Both the position numbers and the translations under genes were made by a program. This document shows, piece by piece, positions 5,102-5,287 of a DNA stretch of 5,287 nt. Within the stretch, counting starts at the first letter, position 1; every line of letters starts with the position of its first letter. The notes under the pieces are model-generated. The model was not told where the DNA came from, searched no databases, and saw only the letters and a list, made by a program, of their open reading frames with translations. Source of the DNA: Desulfobacteraceae bacterium (GTDB taxonomy: Bacteria; Desulfobacterota; DSM-4660; Desulfatiglandales; B25-G16); the NCBI GenBank assembly GCA_030615565.1, contig JAUWZC010000166.1, forward strand, positions 1 to 5,287. The letters are read 5' to 3'.

Positions 5102-5287
5102 TTGAAAGAGATTGCCAAATATTTAGGACTTCACTATACCTCACCAAGCCGTGCTGCTAAACGGGTGTTTCTAACACAGCCATCCCTTACCAAGCACATT
5201 AAAAACTTAGAAGAGGCGGTCAACGCCAGGATTGTCAACAGGGAAAATATGGGGATATCTTTAACCCCTGAGGGAAAGATCCTCTAT
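5102..5287 (+). CDS. LysR-type transcriptional regulator, N-terminal fragment (cut by window edge; 5' end abnormal)
   Basis: LysR regulators bind DNA through an N-terminal winged HTH and often control a divergently transcribed gene, here the molybdopterin enzyme. From about 5147 the translation reads SRAAKRVFLTQPSLTKHIKN, then LEEAVNARIVNR and LTPEGKILY. This is the recognition helix and wing of LysR, open to the right edge. The preceding residues (YTLKEIAKYLGLHYTS) do not look like the first LysR helix and resemble the C-terminal HTH of REP-associated Y1 transposases. The frame is open back to 5051, but it has no ATG or GTG; TTG 5102 is the only usual start and has no Shine-Dalgarno. The start is therefore provisional. 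The gene may be a 5'-truncated pseudogene or an in-frame fusion. LysR identity of the visible part is firm; function is not. Confidence 0.7.
   Translation, partial: MKEIAKYLGLHYTSPSRAAKRVFLTQPSLTKHIKNLEEAVNARIVNRENMGISLTPEGKILY

Overview
The window looks like chromosomal DNA from an anaerobic bacterium. A Desulfobacterota-, Nitrospirota- or syntroph-like lineage is my best guess. It rests on a cytoplasmic W/Mo-bis-MGD enzyme of the acetylene-hydratase-like branch, a small 2[4Fe-4S] ferredoxin, a short SLT-type lytic transglycosylase, and a dispersed intergenic repeat of the 'GCCACcAAGGCAC...' kind that I recall from such genomes. The taxonomy is inference; no rRNA or other marker gene is present.

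The left third (1 to about 1629) is visibly AT-rich and has an accessory character. It holds the C-terminal 240 codons of an IS1-family DDE transposase that enters from beyond the left edge. Next comes a compact candidate small RNA on the minus strand: a TTGACA-17-TAAAAT promoter, about 89 nt of transcript with two hairpins, and an intrinsic terminator with a T-run. Transcribed away from it is an NYN-domain (PIN-like, LabA/DUF88) protein with intact acidic residues, a predicted RNase. The sRNA plus NYN pair is the most unusual arrangement in the window.

The middle (1630-2250) encodes an exported SLT-domain lytic transglycosylase. A GC-rich inverted repeat is embedded in its signal-peptide region, and a 13-bp palindrome lies upstream.

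The right part is a minus-strand unit. A 748-residue molybdopterin oxidoreductase (4929 to 2683) is followed by a 71-residue ferredoxin (2519 to 2304). The gap between them contains a long imperfect inverted repeat. The large enzyme matches acetylene hydratase along its length by recalled sequence, but it lacks the third cluster cysteine and the Asp and Ile that matter in the real hydratase, so its reaction is probably different. Its upstream region carries a TTGACA-17-TTTAAA promoter, tandem TTTAAACTTT repeats and a 31-bp imperfect palindrome. A LysR-type regulator runs off the right edge in the opposite direction. Its first residues do not look like LysR: they resemble the C-terminal HTH of REP-associated (Y1) transposases, and no good start codon is visible, so its 5' end may be a recombination junction.

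A plausible working model is a LysR-controlled W/Mo enzyme plus ferredoxin module, next to an IS/NYN accessory patch.
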